DNA of 64,000 nucleotides from Sebaldella sp. (GCA_018058425.1 JAGOZX010000001.1:1832-65831), one strand, 5' to 3'. Positions 46,600-57,054 are shown, numbered from the stretch's first letter. The notes: a model not told the origin generated them from the letters alone. Program-made: numbers and translations.

Positions 46600-47340
46600 C
46601 TAGTCTAATTTGAAATTTCCACCTAAGTAGACTTTTTTAGCTACTTCATCATTGGCTATTTCATTACTTGTTCCACTAATCAATATTTTTCCTTCTGCCA
46701 TTATATATGCTCTTTCTGTTATCTTTAGAGTCTCTCTTACATTATGATCAGTTATTAATATTCCTAATCCTCTATCTTTTAAATGTATTATTATATTTTG
46801 AATATCTTCCACTGCTATGGGATCTACCCCAGCAAATGGCTCATCTAATAATATAAAATCTGGATCTGTAGAAATAGTTCTAGCTATTTCCACCCTTCTT
46901 CTTTCTCCTCCAGAAAGAGAATAACCTAAATTTTTTGAAACATGAGATAATTTAAATTCTTCAATTAAATTATCTTTTATCTTTTCTCTTTCGTTCTTTT
47001 TTACGCCTCTCATCTCTAAGACTGATACAATATTTTCTTCTACAGTTAGATTTCTAAATATAGAGGCTTCTTGTGGTAAATATCCTAAACCTAATCTAGC
47101 TCTTTTAAACATTGGATAATCTGTTACATCTTCATCATTGTACTTAACTGTACCATAGTTAGGCTTTATTATTCCAGTTATCATGTAAAAAGTTGTAGTT
47201 TTCCCAGCACCATTTGGCCCCAATAATCCTACTATTTCCCCTTTTTTAACAACTAAGTCTACATCTTTTACTACTTCTCTTTTTTTATATATTTTCTTCA
47301 AATTACTCGCTTCAATACTAATCGTTCTATGTATTGCCAT
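46600..47340 (-). CDS. lptB: LPS export ATPase LptB
   Basis: LptB is the cytoplasmic ABC ATPase that drives LptFG. Walker [10 protein letters not shown] is at 41-49, the signature [13 protein letters not shown] near 142-154, Walker [13 protein letters not shown] near 164-175, and the H-loop ITDHNVRET near 197-205. The FAGVDP and ITDHNVRET forms are characteristic of LptB rather than LIV-type ATPases. It starts 11 bases after the giant LptC/LptA-like gene, so the pump and the bridge are cotranscribed. Confidence 0.95.
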   Translation of the reverse strand: MAIHRTISIEASNLKKIYKKREVVKDVDLVVKKGEIVGLLGPNGAGKTTTFYMITGIIKPNYGTVKYNDEDVTDYPMFKRARLGLGYLPQEASIFRNLTVEENIVSVLEMRGVKKNEREKIKDNLIEEFKLSHVSKNLGYSLSGGERRRVEIARTISTDPDFILLDEPFAGVDPIAVEDIQNIIIHLKDRGLGILITDHNVRETLKITERAYIMAEGKILISGTSNEIANDEVAKKVYLGGNFKLD

Positions 47341-47351
47341 GTATTGACTCC

Positions 47352-49577
47352 TTATTTTACTTTAATATTATATGTTTTTCTATAAGTTCTTCCATTAAAT
47401 TTCAGAACTGATGTTATTTGAGTATCTTCATATATTTGTTGAGTATTACTTATTTTATTATCATTTCTATTCCACTCTAGCGGAATTTCTAATATCTTCC
47501 CATATACATTTACTTTAGTTGTATCTGGAAGGTCTACTGCTTTCCCAGCCTCTATTGCATTAGGAATATACACTTTTGAGCTAGCCCGCTCAAGCATTTC
47601 TTCTATATTTTCTGATGGAATCCCAACATTAAAAGTTTTTACTCTTCTAGCATTTCCAGAGGCTAGTTCTGCTGTTAAAGTTACAGTTGAGCTTTTCCCA
47701 CCATAATATTCCTTATTTACTCTTCCACTTCTATCTAAAATACCACTATTTGAACTTTCCCATTTTATAGAAACTGGAACTTTATTACTTGCTTCAAGTG
47801 CTTTAGGAAGACTTATTCTACTTCCTCTAACTTCTTCTACACTTAATTTAGTAAAAATTTCATCTACTGCATCTGTATCTTTTTTTTCTGCTTTTTTATC
47901 ATTTTGAGCAGTGTCATTAGTCTTTAGATAATAATCTACTTTAATATTTTTCTCGTTTTGCAGTACTTTTCTATCTAACTCATATGATGCTTTATCAGAA
48001 CTAATTCTAGTTCTATCTTTATAAGTAACTACATTTCCAATCAAGTCTATTTTTCTCGTTTTATTATCTATAATGGCTTTATCAGCACTAATATCTACTT
48101 TACCTACACCAATATTATTTATTATTTTTACATTTGTCTGTGCATAACCTTTTTCAGTATTCAAATCTATATAAAAGTAATTTGAAGTCATTTGTGTACT
48201 CTCTCTAAATCTAAGCCTTACATTATCTCTTGATAAAACAACGTTTTTTCCTGCATCTATCTCACTATACTGCGAAGATGCATTTAGATCCTTATATCTC
48301 ACATTAACATTACTTTTTATTTCTCCTCTTGTCATGCTATACTTATTATCTTCATGAACTAAAAAATACATTTTTGCATTGTCACCTGTAAAGTAAATTG
48401 CATTTGCATCTACTAACATTTCTTTACTCTTAGCAAAATCTTTAACATTTCCTCTAATTTTCCCATCTATATTTCCATCAAATCTAAATTCTTTTTTTTC
48501 AAAGTTTCCTTCTCCTGTATTAGAAGTGATTCTATCTCCCTGATCACTTGTCATAACCATACGATTTGAAAATATATTTTTTGTTTTAGTATTTGCTGAA
48601 CCACTTGTACCGCCTACTACCATATTCTCTTTTCTTACTGTAAAATTAGAATTAACTGTAGCATCTCCAGTTCCTACCACATAATGAAGGCTGTTACCCT
48701 TTATTATATACCCATCGTTGTTTAAAGTAAATGCTGAATTTGTATCTAGTACTTGATCCTTTAAATTATAGATTCCATCTATATATACTCCATCAACATT
48801 ATTACTAGGATATTTAAACATTCCTCCACCAGTAGCATTAACTATTTGACCTTTCATATCATAAACAGTATGACCAGCTGTAATTTCAGAGCCATTTCCA
48901 ATATAATGCACATTTCCATCAGCAGTTAAAAATTCTGTTACCATCTCATAAATCGCTGAGTCAGCCTTTAAATCCGAACCATCACCTACATAATGTACTT
49001 TCCCTTTTGCATCAACTTTTTTTAAATCGGTATAATAAATTGCACTATTTGCTGTTATTCTATCCTTCTCTCTTTGAAAATCTACATTCCCAGTTAAAAT
49101 AATCTCTTTAAAAGTAGTTGTGGTTTCTAGTTTGTCGCCAAATACAGTTGTTTTATCTTCATTATTTACTGCTTTTGACCTTGTATTTGAGGTTAGTTTA
49201 TCTGTTTCTTTTTTATAATTAACTTCCTCTGTAAATAGATTCCATTTATTATCTTTAGTTTTCCCTATTACCTTACCTTTGAGTACCATGTCCTGAGTCT
49301 CAGTGTCAACTACCCCTTCATTTCCAGAGATCATAACATCTTTTTTCAAAAGATCTACTATTACATTTTTAAATCTTATTTCTTTGTCTTCTGGTGTACC
49401 TAGCTGCTCATCTGCATAAATTATAGCATCATCTTTTAAATAATATACTACTTTCTTAGTTTTAGCTTTTTCTTCTAAGTCTATATTACTTGGAGGAGTT
49501 ATTGTCTTATAAAAGATAACATATATAAAATATCCAATAAAAAGTGCTATTAGAACATAGATAATTTTTTTCCACAT
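47352..49577 (-). CDS. Giant LptC/LptA-like LPS bridge protein, 741 aa
   Basis: One membrane anchor (residues ~5-24) is followed by an LptC-like segment (~30-115) and then a long run of OstA/LptA-type beta-jellyroll repeats to about residue 550, with the recurring pattern I-T-A-x-S-A-I-Y-…-A-x-G-x-V-x-Y (for example [20 protein letters not shown] at 174-193, then [20 protein letters not shown]). After a charged linker (559-568) come two Ig-like beta domains (~575-653 and ~665-741). LptC is normally ~190 residues and LptA ~185. The anchored fibre here is long enough to replace several LptA copies. No separate lptA is nearby. It lies between mutS and lptB. Confidence 0.85.
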   Translation of the reverse strand: MWKKIIYVLIALFIGYFIYVIFYKTITPPSNIDLEEKAKTKKVVYYLKDDAIIYADEQLGTPEDKEIRFKNVIVDLLKKDVMISGNEGVVDTETQDMVLKGKVIGKTKDNKWNLFTEEVNYKKETDKLTSNTRSKAVNNEDKTTVFGDKLETTTTFKEIILTGNVDFQREKDRITANSAIYYTDLKKVDAKGKVHYVGDGSDLKADSAIYEMVTEFLTADGNVHYIGNGSEITAGHTVYDMKGQIVNATGGGMFKYPSNNVDGVYIDGIYNLKDQVLDTNSAFTLNNDGYIIKGNSLHYVVGTGDATVNSNFTVRKENMVVGGTSGSANTKTKNIFSNRMVMTSDQGDRITSNTGEGNFEKKEFRFDGNIDGKIRGNVKDFAKSKEMLVDANAIYFTGDNAKMYFLVHEDNKYSMTRGEIKSNVNVRYKDLNASSQYSEIDAGKNVVLSRDNVRLRFRESTQMTSNYFYIDLNTEKGYAQTNVKIINNIGVGKVDISADKAIIDNKTRKIDLIGNVVTYKDRTRISSDKASYELDRKVLQNEKNIKVDYYLKTNDTAQNDKKAEKKDTDAVDEIFTKLSVEEVRGSRISLPKALEASNKVPVSIKWESSNSGILDRSGRVNKEYYGGKSSTVTLTAELASGNARRVKTFNVGIPSENIEEMLERASSKVYIPNAIEAGKAVDLPDTTKVNVYGKILEIPLEWNRNDNKISNTQQIYEDTQITSVLKFNGRTYRKTYNIKVK

Positions 49578-52190
49578 TTAATTATTCTCCTCTAACTTTT
49601 TCTTTAAGTCATTTAATACCCTTAAGGCTTCTAATGGAGTCAAGTTGTTAACATCCACATTTTCAATATCAAATAAAATTTCTTCATAAAGTTCTTCTTT
49701 TTTATTTTGTATCTCTTCTTCAATTAAGTCTATTCCTTCACCGCTAAAAAGAGATAATTGCTCTACATTTATTGCTTTTTCTGATAATTCTTTTCTCTTT
49801 TCAAGTCCTTTAAGTATCTTTTTACTGTTTAATAATATCTCTTTTGGAAGTCCTGCTAATCTTGCTACTTCTATTCCATATGACTTGTCTGCTCCGCCTC
49901 TTACTATCTTTCTTAAGAAAACTACACTATTAGAACGTTCTTCCACTTCTATTCTATAGTTCAATATAGTTTCAAATCTTTCTTCTAATTCAGTAAGTTC
50001 GTGATAGTGAGTGGCAAAAATTGTTTTTGCTCTTATTTTATTATGAATATACTCAGTTATTGAGGTTGCTATTGATATTCCGTCAAATGTCGAAGTTCCT
50101 CTACCCACTTCATCAAGTATAATAAGACTGTTTTCTGTTGCACTATTTATTATATTTGAAACTTCACTCATTTCCACCATAAAAGTACTCTGCCCACTTA
50201 CTATATCATCAGCAGCACCTATTCTTGTAAGAACCTTATCCACAATAGACAATTTTGCACTTTTAGCAGGTACATAAGAACCTATTTGAGCTAATATCTG
50301 TATAAGTCCAATTTGTTTCATATATGTGGACTTTCCAGCCATATTGGGCCCAGTTAAAATAATAAAATTCCCATCTCTATTCATATGAACATCATTGGCC
50401 ACAAAATCTTCTCTACCTATTAATTTTTCCACTACTGGATGTCTGCCTTCTTCTATTTCAATGATATAATCATCAATAAATTCTGGACAAACATAGTTAT
50501 TTTCTATTGCAGTTACTGCAAATGATATTATCATATCTAAATATGCTAAAATTGCAGACAACTTTACTAAAACATCTTTTCTTCCTTTTATTTCACTAGA
50601 AATCTCCTTAAATAGATGATATTCTAACTCTTCTACTTTTGATTTTGCATTTATTATTTTATCTTCATACTCTTTAAGTTCTCCAGTAATATATCTTTCT
50701 GCATTTGAAAGTGTCTGTTTTCTGATGTATTCTTCTGGAACCAAGTTTAAATTGGAGTTACTAACTTCTAAAAAGTATCCAAAAACTTTATTATATTTTA
50801 TTTTTAAATTTTTTATTCCAGTTTTTTCTTTTTCTCTTGCTTCAATTTCTAATAAAAAGTCTTTTCCAGTACTCATTATTTTAAAAATTTCATCTAATTC
50901 TTGATTATATCCTCTTTTTATTACATTTCCCTCTCGTATAGTGAAAGGAGCATCTTCTTTTATACTTTCATCTATTATTCTGTAACACTCTATTAAAACA
51001 TTTCTATCTATATCATGAAAAAAGTTTGTTTCTTTTAATAAGTCCATTATTTCTAGTGATGACATTATTGATTTTTTTAAAGCTACAAAGTCCTTCCCAT
51101 TTTCATTTCCTAATACAATCTTACCAGAAAGTCTTTCTAAATCATATACATCATTTAATTTTTCTTTTATATCTTCCCTCATTAAAATATTATCAATGAA
51201 ATATTGCAGATCATTTTGCCTTTGCTTTATCTCATCTATATTTAAAAGAGGATTATTTATAATCTTTTTCAAAAACCTTGTTCCCATTGAAGTTTTACAT
51301 TTATCTAAAACCCATAGTAAAGTTCCATAACTGGAATTCTCTCTTTGATTTTTAGTTAATTCTAAATTTCTTCTTGTTGTAGAATTTATTTCAGCAAAAT
51401 TTGTTATATTGATATATTCTATTTTTTCCACAGGAAGCTCGCCGTCTACCTGCATAGATAAAGCATAATCTAAAATCATTGCTGCTGCGTGTATAATAGG
51501 TTTCATTTCAGCTATACCAAAGCTTTCTAATGATACAACCTTAAAATAATCCAGTAAAAAATTCTCTGGATCTCTTAATTTATTAACTAAAGTGACCTTA
51601 GAATCTGTTTTTTTACTATACTCTTCAAATTTATCTTTAAAAGTTTCATAAAAACTAAATTCTATCAAAACTTCTTTTGGTTCTATTTTATATAATTCAT
51701 TAAAAATTTTTGAAAAGTCAGTATCTTCTTCTAATTGAAGAACCTTAAATTCTCCAGTTGTTATATCTAAATACGAAATTCCTATTTTATTTTCTAATGG
51801 CTTTATTGCTAATAAATAATTATTACTTGTAGCATCTAGAGAATCTACATCTATTACAGTTCCTGGAGTTACTACTCTGACTACTTCTCGTTTTACTATT
51901 CCTTTACTACTCTTTGGATCCTCCACCTGCTCACATATTGCTACTTTATAGCCCTTATTGACTAACTTAGTTATATATCCAGCTGCTGAATGATATGGAA
52001 TACCTGCTAAAGGTACATCCATTCCTTTTTCTTTATTTCTTGAAGTTAATGTTATACCTAATTCTTTTGATGCTACCTCTGCATCTTTAAAAAACATCTC
52101 ATAGAAATCCCCTAATCTAAAAAATAAAATAGAGTCTTGATGATTTTCTTTTATTTCTTTATATTGTTTCATTAATGGCGTTTCTGACAT
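49578..52190 (-). CDS. mutS: DNA mismatch repair protein MutS
   Basis: MutS finds mismatches and recruits MutL. The mismatch-reading Phe-x-Glu motif is F29-Y30-E31 in RLGDFYEMF. Connector, lever and clamp domains follow. The ATPase has Walker A GPNMAGKSTYMKQ at ~610, Walker B ILDEVGRGTSTFDG and the THYHEL switch. The C-terminal helix-turn-helix dimerisation region and a final acidic tail complete it. Length (870) is typical of MutS1. It ends one base before the LptC/A-like gene starts, an unusual coupling of repair with LPS transport. Confidence 0.97.
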   Translation of the reverse strand: MSETPLMKQYKEIKENHQDSILFFRLGDFYEMFFKDAEVASKELGITLTSRNKEKGMDVPLAGIPYHSAAGYITKLVNKGYKVAICEQVEDPKSSKGIVKREVVRVVTPGTVIDVDSLDATSNNYLLAIKPLENKIGISYLDITTGEFKVLQLEEDTDFSKIFNELYKIEPKEVLIEFSFYETFKDKFEEYSKKTDSKVTLVNKLRDPENFLLDYFKVVSLESFGIAEMKPIIHAAAMILDYALSMQVDGELPVEKIEYINITNFAEINSTTRRNLELTKNQRENSSYGTLLWVLDKCKTSMGTRFLKKIINNPLLNIDEIKQRQNDLQYFIDNILMREDIKEKLNDVYDLERLSGKIVLGNENGKDFVALKKSIMSSLEIMDLLKETNFFHDIDRNVLIECYRIIDESIKEDAPFTIREGNVIKRGYNQELDEIFKIMSTGKDFLLEIEAREKEKTGIKNLKIKYNKVFGYFLEVSNSNLNLVPEEYIRKQTLSNAERYITGELKEYEDKIINAKSKVEELEYHLFKEISSEIKGRKDVLVKLSAILAYLDMIISFAVTAIENNYVCPEFIDDYIIEIEEGRHPVVEKLIGREDFVANDVHMNRDGNFIILTGPNMAGKSTYMKQIGLIQILAQIGSYVPAKSAKLSIVDKVLTRIGAADDIVSGQSTFMVEMSEVSNIINSATENSLIILDEVGRGTSTFDGISIATSITEYIHNKIRAKTIFATHYHELTELEERFETILNYRIEVEERSNSVVFLRKIVRGGADKSYGIEVARLAGLPKEILLNSKKILKGLEKRKELSEKAINVEQLSLFSGEGIDLIEEEIQNKKEELYEEILFDIENVDVNNLTPLEALRVLNDLKKKLEENN

Positions 52191-52478
52191 TTTTTTACCC
52201 CTCTTTATTCATTTTCAAATACATGTTTTTCTATATTTTTTTATCAAAAAATTATATCATAAATTTATCTATTTTACAATAAAACTCTGCATTATGATTT
52301 ACTTTTTACCAAAAGAAACTACTAAAATTTGTAACCAACTTTTCTAATGATTATAAGCCAGTCTCCACTTATTCAAAATGTTATTTTTAGTTTTTAAAAT
52401 TAATTCTTGATAAATTACATAAAAAAAGTTAGAATTAGGATGTATAAAAATATACTTAAATAATAAAAAGGAGATAAA

Positions 52479-53048
52479 ATGTCTAAAAGAGAAGATATTT
52501 TAAATATTTCAGAAACACTCTTTGCAGTCAAAGGTTTTAATAGTGTCACAACTAAAAGAATCGCTGAAGAATCAGGATGCAGCGAACTGACAATTTTCAG
52601 AATATTTAAAACAAAAGAAAAATTATTGGAAGAAACTATTGAGAGAATTATGGGTAGAATGCCTGCATTTTTTCAGCAAGTTGATGATAGTTTTTCAGAT
52701 GATATGGAAGATTCTATAAGAAAGGTAATAGCCCTTTATCTAACTATGCTATTTAATAATTCTACGTTATTTAAAATTCAACTGAAATTATCAGAAGAAA
52801 CTGGAAACAATCATTTTATAATTACTAGTAGAGTTTATGAACTATTAATTAGAAAATTTTCAGTTTTATTTGAAAAATATAAACTTGAATATCCATGTGA
52901 AAAATTTGTTAATTTATTGGTCACTTCTGTCTATGGGAATTATGTATTTTTCACTCTAGATGATGTAAATGCACCAAAATATAGAATAGATGTGCTTATT
53001 GATGACATCTCTTTACTAATAATTTCTTTTTTCAATAATATTAAATAA
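52479..53048 (+). CDS. TetR-family regulator
   Basis: The N-terminal ~50 residues are a TetR helix-turn-helix (ILNISETLFAVKGFNSVTTK, then RIAEESGCSELTIFRIFKTKE). The C-terminal ~135 residues are a helical ligand-binding domain with no identifiable ligand. AAGGAG precedes the ATG. It reads toward the oleate hydratase gene (tail to tail) and is divergent from mutS. Regulation of the neighbouring fatty-acid genes by this protein is plausible but not shown; no shared operator was found by eye. The upstream 288 bases hold a short GTATA/TATAC inverted repeat near 52452-52465. Confidence 0.9.
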   Translation: MSKREDILNISETLFAVKGFNSVTTKRIAEESGCSELTIFRIFKTKEKLLEETIERIMGRMPAFFQQVDDSFSDDMEDSIRKVIALYLTMLFNNSTLFKIQLKLSEETGNNHFIITSRVYELLIRKFSVLFEKYKLEYPCEKFVNLLVTSVYGNYVFFTLDDVNAPKYRIDVLIDDISLLIISFFNNIK

Positions 53049-53059
53049 TAATATACCAT

Positions 53060-53091
53060 AAAATTAGAGATTTTTTTTCGTCTCTAATTTT
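53060..53091 (+). terminator. TetR gene terminator
   Basis: A perfect 11-bp stem (AAAATTAGAGA and TCTCTAATTTT) has a ten-base T-rich loop, 12 bases after the stop codon. The T-tail is short (TTTTG). Confidence 0.65.
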
Positions 53092-53292
53092 GTCTTACCT
53101 TTCCCTGTTTCTATGGAAAACTATGGTTTTATATTTGACTTTCGAGATTTTTTATAAATTTAAAATTTATTATTATTCACAAAATTTTCATAGATACCAT
53201 ACTTTCATTTCCCTTGATAACTTATCAATAATTTAGATTTCCATAAAATTATTTTTTATAAACTTTTATATAACTGCTTTTTAAAAATAAAT

Positions 53293-53355
53293 AGATCCTA
53301 GAACTTATCATTCCAAATTATATTACATAAGGAAATCTAAAATTATCTAGGATCT
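53293..53355 (-). terminator. Probable oleate hydratase terminator
   Basis: A nine-base perfect inverted repeat (AGATCCTAG / CTAGGATCT) has a ~45-base loop with an inner TTCC/GGAA pair. On the minus strand it is followed by ATTTATTTTT. The large loop makes it atypical. Confidence 0.5.
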
Positions 53356-53443
53356 TAGTATTATTAATAAAATTTAAAAACTAAATAATAGCTTTTCTTA
53401 CTTTCTCAAATTCTTATTTCTATATCAAGATCACTTTAGTTGA

Positions 53444-55210
53444 TTAAATAATATTATATTCTTTCAATAAATCTTCCATAACTGTATTTGATATTGTTTT
53501 CAATCCTTGCTTTTCTACTAATTTTAGTAGAAATGGGACTTTGACATCTATAAGCTTTTTACCGTCTAACATTTTAGAAGTAGCATCCAATAATACTCTA
53601 ATATCATAACATGAACCAAACACTTCTGGTACTCCTCGATCTACATTAAGCAAAGTATAGACTGCTTCCATTGCTGTTCTGGCAGAATATTCAATTGTAA
53701 ATACTGTATCTCTCACTGTATTTGAAAACTGCCCAATAAATGCAAAATTTGTACATCCATCTGGTACCACATTAGGTCTGTCTCCTTTAGTCCTTGGCAT
53801 AAAAAATGCGGTAACATAAGGCATCATACACGGAATACAATTTGCTGACTTCGTTGCTAATTCAAGAATTTCAGATTCTGGAACACCCATATGATACAGC
53901 CATTCCTGCGTTATCTCAATTCCGGTACATTCTTTCATAGGTTTTTTTATATAATTTCCTGGAATATCACCAAAAAGACCATATAACCAAACTACAAGCT
54001 GATCCTTTGGCTGTTCTTTAAAATGAGGCTGTCGATTTAGTGTATAACTCATAAGCCAGTTTGAATCTTTTACTGTTATAATCCCACCTGTTACGACTTT
54101 TCCACTAAATGGGTCACGTTTACAAATTTTTTCAATATATGAAGGTATCTTATTATCTAAAGTTGTTATTGTTGCTGATTCCCAGTTAGTTGCCTTTGTA
54201 TTAGTAAAAAACTTATCAGGATTTCCAAAAGACTGGTCTTGTACTGCAATATTTCTCCATAATTCCTGTGAAGGACCATTAGAGTCTTTTAATTCTGGGG
54301 CGTGTTCATTATCTCCTAGAGAAGAATTTTCAGTACAGCTTCCATTTGTAACAAAAACTAAGTTATCCTCACTTAAATTAATAGTTTCTTCTTTCCCATC
54401 ATGTAAACAAAGAATTTTTTTTGCAATTTTCTTTTCATTTGTGATATCAAAAATAACATTTGTAACCTTTATATTATATTGAAAATCCACATTATTTGTT
54501 TCTAAATATTTTATCATTGGTAAAATTAAAGATTCATATTGATTATATTTTGTAAATTTTAAGGCAGAAAAGTCTGGCAGCCCTCCAATATGATGAATAA
54601 ATCGTTGAATATAAAGTTTCATTTCTAATGCACTATGCCATTCTTCGAAAGCAAACATTGTTCTCCAATAAAGCCAAAAGTTTGATGAGAAAAATTCATC
54701 AGTCAGTACATCAGAAAGCTTCTTATCATATAAACTTTCATCACGGCTCATAAATAATTTCATGATTTCCATTGCAGCTGCATCACTAAGTCCAAATTTA
54801 CCATTAGTATGCGCATCTTCACCTCTATTAGCAGTAACCCTCATTAAAGAAAAGTTTGGGTCTTCTTTATTCAGCCAATAGAACTCGTCTAAGACAGAAG
54901 CTCCTTCTGTTTCCAGTGAAGGAATAGAACGAAATAAATCCCATAAACACTCATAATGATTTTCCATTTCTCTACCACCACGAATAATAAAACCTTTGTT
55001 ACCATGAATTCCATCACAAGCTCCTCCTGCAATATCAGATTCTTCAAGAATGTGAATATTCTTACCTTCCATCTGACCATCTCGTATTAAAAAACATGCT
55101 GCTGCTAAAGATGCTAATCCAGCTCCTACTAAATATGCTGACTTTTTTTCCACACCTATTGGTTTTTTAGGTCTTGCAAATGCTTCATAGTTTCCATTAC
55201 TATAATACAT
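53444..55210 (-). CDS. ohyA: Oleate hydratase
   Basis: This FAD enzyme adds water to the cis-9 double bond of oleic or palmitoleic acid, giving 10-hydroxy fatty acids; such proteins were first named myosin-cross-reactive antigens. The FAD motif GAGLAS is at 29-34 ([16 protein letters not shown]), followed by the family motif [22 protein letters not shown] near 77-98, which holds the catalytic Glu and FAD-contacting residues. Length (588) is typical. Roles known in other bacteria include detoxifying host unsaturated fatty acids. AGGAGGT precedes the ATG at 55210. It is transcribed alone. Confidence 0.95.
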   Translation of the reverse strand: MYYSNGNYEAFARPKKPIGVEKKSAYLVGAGLASLAAACFLIRDGQMEGKNIHILEESDIAGGACDGIHGNKGFIIRGGREMENHYECLWDLFRSIPSLETEGASVLDEFYWLNKEDPNFSLMRVTANRGEDAHTNGKFGLSDAAAMEIMKLFMSRDESLYDKKLSDVLTDEFFSSNFWLYWRTMFAFEEWHSALEMKLYIQRFIHHIGGLPDFSALKFTKYNQYESLILPMIKYLETNNVDFQYNIKVTNVIFDITNEKKIAKKILCLHDGKEETINLSEDNLVFVTNGSCTENSSLGDNEHAPELKDSNGPSQELWRNIAVQDQSFGNPDKFFTNTKATNWESATITTLDNKIPSYIEKICKRDPFSGKVVTGGIITVKDSNWLMSYTLNRQPHFKEQPKDQLVVWLYGLFGDIPGNYIKKPMKECTGIEITQEWLYHMGVPESEILELATKSANCIPCMMPYVTAFFMPRTKGDRPNVVPDGCTNFAFIGQFSNTVRDTVFTIEYSARTAMEAVYTLLNVDRGVPEVFGSCYDIRVLLDATSKMLDGKKLIDVKVPFLLKLVEKQGLKTISNTVMEDLLKEYNII

Positions 55211-55242
55211 GATCTACCTCCTAAATTAATAGTCTTAATAAA

Positions 55243-55271
55243 ATAATATCACTTCTCATTTGCATTTGCAA
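55243..55271 (-). promoter_or_regulatory. Oleate hydratase promoter
   Basis: On the minus strand TTGCAA (55271-55266), a 17-bp spacer and TATTAT (55248-55243). The -35 overlaps a tandem ATTTGC repeat (55258-55263 and 55264-55269, plus strand) that could be part of an operator. Confidence 0.6.
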
Positions 55272-55617
55272 TCTAAAATAACTTGAAGGTATTGCACATT
55301 TTTTTATAGTTTATTAATTGAGTTTTTCAATTATTCTCCCCAAATATTTACTTTTATTTTAAAGTTAATTTTTCACACTCTTAGAAACCGCATTTCAAAG
55401 ATTTTTTTATCTTTCCAATTAAAAATATCTCTCTTCCAATAAATTAACTCCAAAATTCTAATTAATCGAGATCTAAAAAATTGTTTTTCTTACCTTAAAA
55501 TATTTTTTTAAAATTATATCTATCTTACTTCATAGTACTCTATTTCAAAAATTTAAAATAAAAAACTTTCTAATAAGAAAATATATACTCATTTTTAATA
55601 ATTTTAACTTATTCTGC
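55272..55617. other. Long AT-rich intergenic region between ohyA and fabV promoters
   Basis: About 350 bases lie between the two divergent promoters. I find no reading frame with a ribosome binding site, no riboswitch consensus and no strong hairpin. The length is more than two promoters need, so an unrecognised regulatory site or small RNA is possible. Confidence 0.4.
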
Positions 55618-55646
55618 TTGTAAAATTTGTTCTAATATTGTATACT
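55618..55646 (+). promoter_or_regulatory. fabV promoter
   Basis: TTGTAA (55618-55623), a 17-bp spacer and TATACT (55641-55646). The leader is ~25 bases and carries AGGAGG before ATG 55678. Confidence 0.7.
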
Positions 55647-55677
55647 TTATAGGTAATTAAAGTTTTAGGAGGTAAGA

Positions 55678-56871
55678 ATGGTTATCAAGCCAAAATTGAA
55701 GGGAAGTCTTGCACTTTCTGCACACCCAGTTGGATGTAAAGAATTCGTTAAAAGACAAATAGATTATGTAAAAAAGTCAGATAAATATACAGGACCTAAA
55801 AAAGTTTTAATAATTGGATCTTCTTCAGGTTACGGCCTTGCAAGTAGAATTTCTTTAGCTTTTGGAGCAGGTGCTGATACTATTGGTGTCGCATTTGAAA
55901 AAGGAGTAGAAGGAAAAAGAATTGGAACTGCTGGTTGGTGGGATACAGTTGCTTTTACAGAAGAAGCAAAAAAAGAAGGCGTAATTGCTAAAAATTTTAT
56001 GGGTGATGCTTTTTCTGATGAAATGAAGGAAGCAGTTATCAAGTATATAAAAGAAGAGTTCGGTGGAAAGATAGATCTACTTATATACAGTTTAGCAAGT
56101 GGTGTAAGAACTGACCCGAAAACTGGGATAACATATAGATCAGCACTAAAATCTACTACTAACGAAATAGAAGGCCCTACTATAAATTTAGAAAAAGAAA
56201 CTATTGAAGTTGGAAAAATGGAAGTTGCTACTAAAGAAGAATTAGAAAGTACAGTAAAAGTAATGGGTGGAGAAGATTGGAAACTTTGGATAAATGGTTT
56301 AGACGAAGCTGGTGTTTTAGATAATGGTTTCAAAACTGTTGCATATTCATATTTAGGACCTAAAGTTACTTATGGTATCTATAAAGAAGGAACAATTGGA
56401 GCTGCTAAAAGAGATTTAGAACAAACTTCAAATGATTTAAATGATTTTCTTAAAAATAAATATAATGGTGAAGCTTATGTATCATTAAGTAAGGCTCTTA
56501 TGACTAGAGCAAGTGCCGTTATACCGGTATTTCCGTTATACGCAGCATTACTTTATAAAATCATGAAAGAAAAAGGTATCCACGAAGGAACTATTGAACA
56601 AAAACATAGACTTCTGAAAGATATGGTTTATGGTGATAATAAAGAACTTGATTCACAAAGGAGACTTAGACCAGATAATTGGGAAATGAGAGAAGATGTT
56701 CAAAAAGAAGTAGAGGATTTATGGGATAAAGTAACTCCAGAAAACTTCAAAGAACTTACTGATTATGCAGGTGCTAGAGAAGAATTTATGAATTTAAATG
56801 GGTTTGATTTTGATAATATAAACTATGATGAGGATTTAGACTTAGAAGAATTAGCAAAAAAAGAGATTTAA
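55678..56871 (+). CDS. fabV: Trans-2-enoyl-ACP/CoA reductase FabV
   Basis: FabV reduces the enoyl intermediate with NADH in fatty acid synthesis (or in reverse beta-oxidation for Ter homologues). The NAD motif GSSSGYG is at 47-53, and the active-site Tyr-x8-Lys is exact at Tyr235 and Lys244, the same numbering as in the characterised Burkholderia enzyme. Length (397) is typical. FabV enzymes are far less sensitive to triclosan than FabI. It is a single gene with its own promoter and terminator, next to the oleate hydratase promoter. Confidence 0.96.
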   Translation: MVIKPKLKGSLALSAHPVGCKEFVKRQIDYVKKSDKYTGPKKVLIIGSSSGYGLASRISLAFGAGADTIGVAFEKGVEGKRIGTAGWWDTVAFTEEAKKEGVIAKNFMGDAFSDEMKEAVIKYIKEEFGGKIDLLIYSLASGVRTDPKTGITYRSALKSTTNEIEGPTINLEKETIEVGKMEVATKEELESTVKVMGGEDWKLWINGLDEAGVLDNGFKTVAYSYLGPKVTYGIYKEGTIGAAKRDLEQTSNDLNDFLKNKYNGEAYVSLSKALMTRASAVIPVFPLYAALLYKIMKEKGIHEGTIEQKHRLLKDMVYGDNKELDSQRRLRPDNWEMREDVQKEVEDLWDKVTPENFKELTDYAGAREEFMNLNGFDFDNINYDEDLDLEELAKKEI

Positions 56872-56886
56872 CTATAGAAGATAATG

Positions 56887-56912
56887 AGAGAATGTAAAAA
56901 TTCTCTTTTTTT
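56887..56912 (+). terminator. fabV terminator
   Basis: AGAGAAT (56887-56893) pairs with ATTCTCT (56900-56906) over six bases, with a T-run to 56912. Confidence 0.85.
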
Positions 56913-56955
56913 ATTGTTCACTATATATTAAAATAATAAAGTAAATAATTTGAAT

Positions 56956-56984
56956 TTGATTTTAAAAATCTCTTATGTTATAAT
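56956..56984 (+). promoter_or_regulatory. Promoter of the hflX attenuator
   Basis: TTGATT (56956-56961), a 17-bp spacer and an extended -10 TGTTATAAT (TATAAT 56979-56984). The start site is near 56991, upstream of the leader peptide. Confidence 0.75.
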
Positions 56985-57018
56985 AATTTATATTATTAAG
57001 AATGGAGGATGTTCACTG

Positions 57019-57054
57019 ATGATTTTTATTAGATTGAGATTTCAGAATGTATAA
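57019..57054 (+). CDS. hflX leader peptide with Arg-Leu-Arg motif
   Basis: The frame encodes MIFIRLRFQNV. The Arg-x-Arg arrest motif (RLRF) is the one known from the ErmD-type leader, on which macrolide-bound ribosomes stall. GGAGG ends ten bases before the ATG, a slightly long but workable spacing. The stop is at 57052-57054. Its translation is inferred; no homologue was searched for. Confidence 0.5.
   Translation: MIFIRLRFQNV

Larger units (their letters stand above)
53049..53443. other. Intergenic region between TetR gene and oleate hydratase
   Basis: The 395 bases hold only terminators that I can recognise. AAAATTAGAGA (53060-53070) pairs with TCTCTAATTTT (53081-53091) at the end of the TetR gene. 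A longer one, AGATCCTAG (53293-53301) with CTAGGATCT (53347-53355), probably ends the oleate hydratase message on the minus strand. The rest is AT-rich with no supported gene. Confidence 0.6.

Noticed and set aside
55830-56333. 167-codon minus strand frame inside fabV
   Set aside because: It is a shadow of the conserved FabV frame with no start signal.
57009-57032. Seven-codon frame from ATG 57009 as the hflX leader
   Set aside because: Its ATG directly abuts the GGAGG, leaving no spacing, whereas the frame at 57019 is better placed and has the arrest motif.
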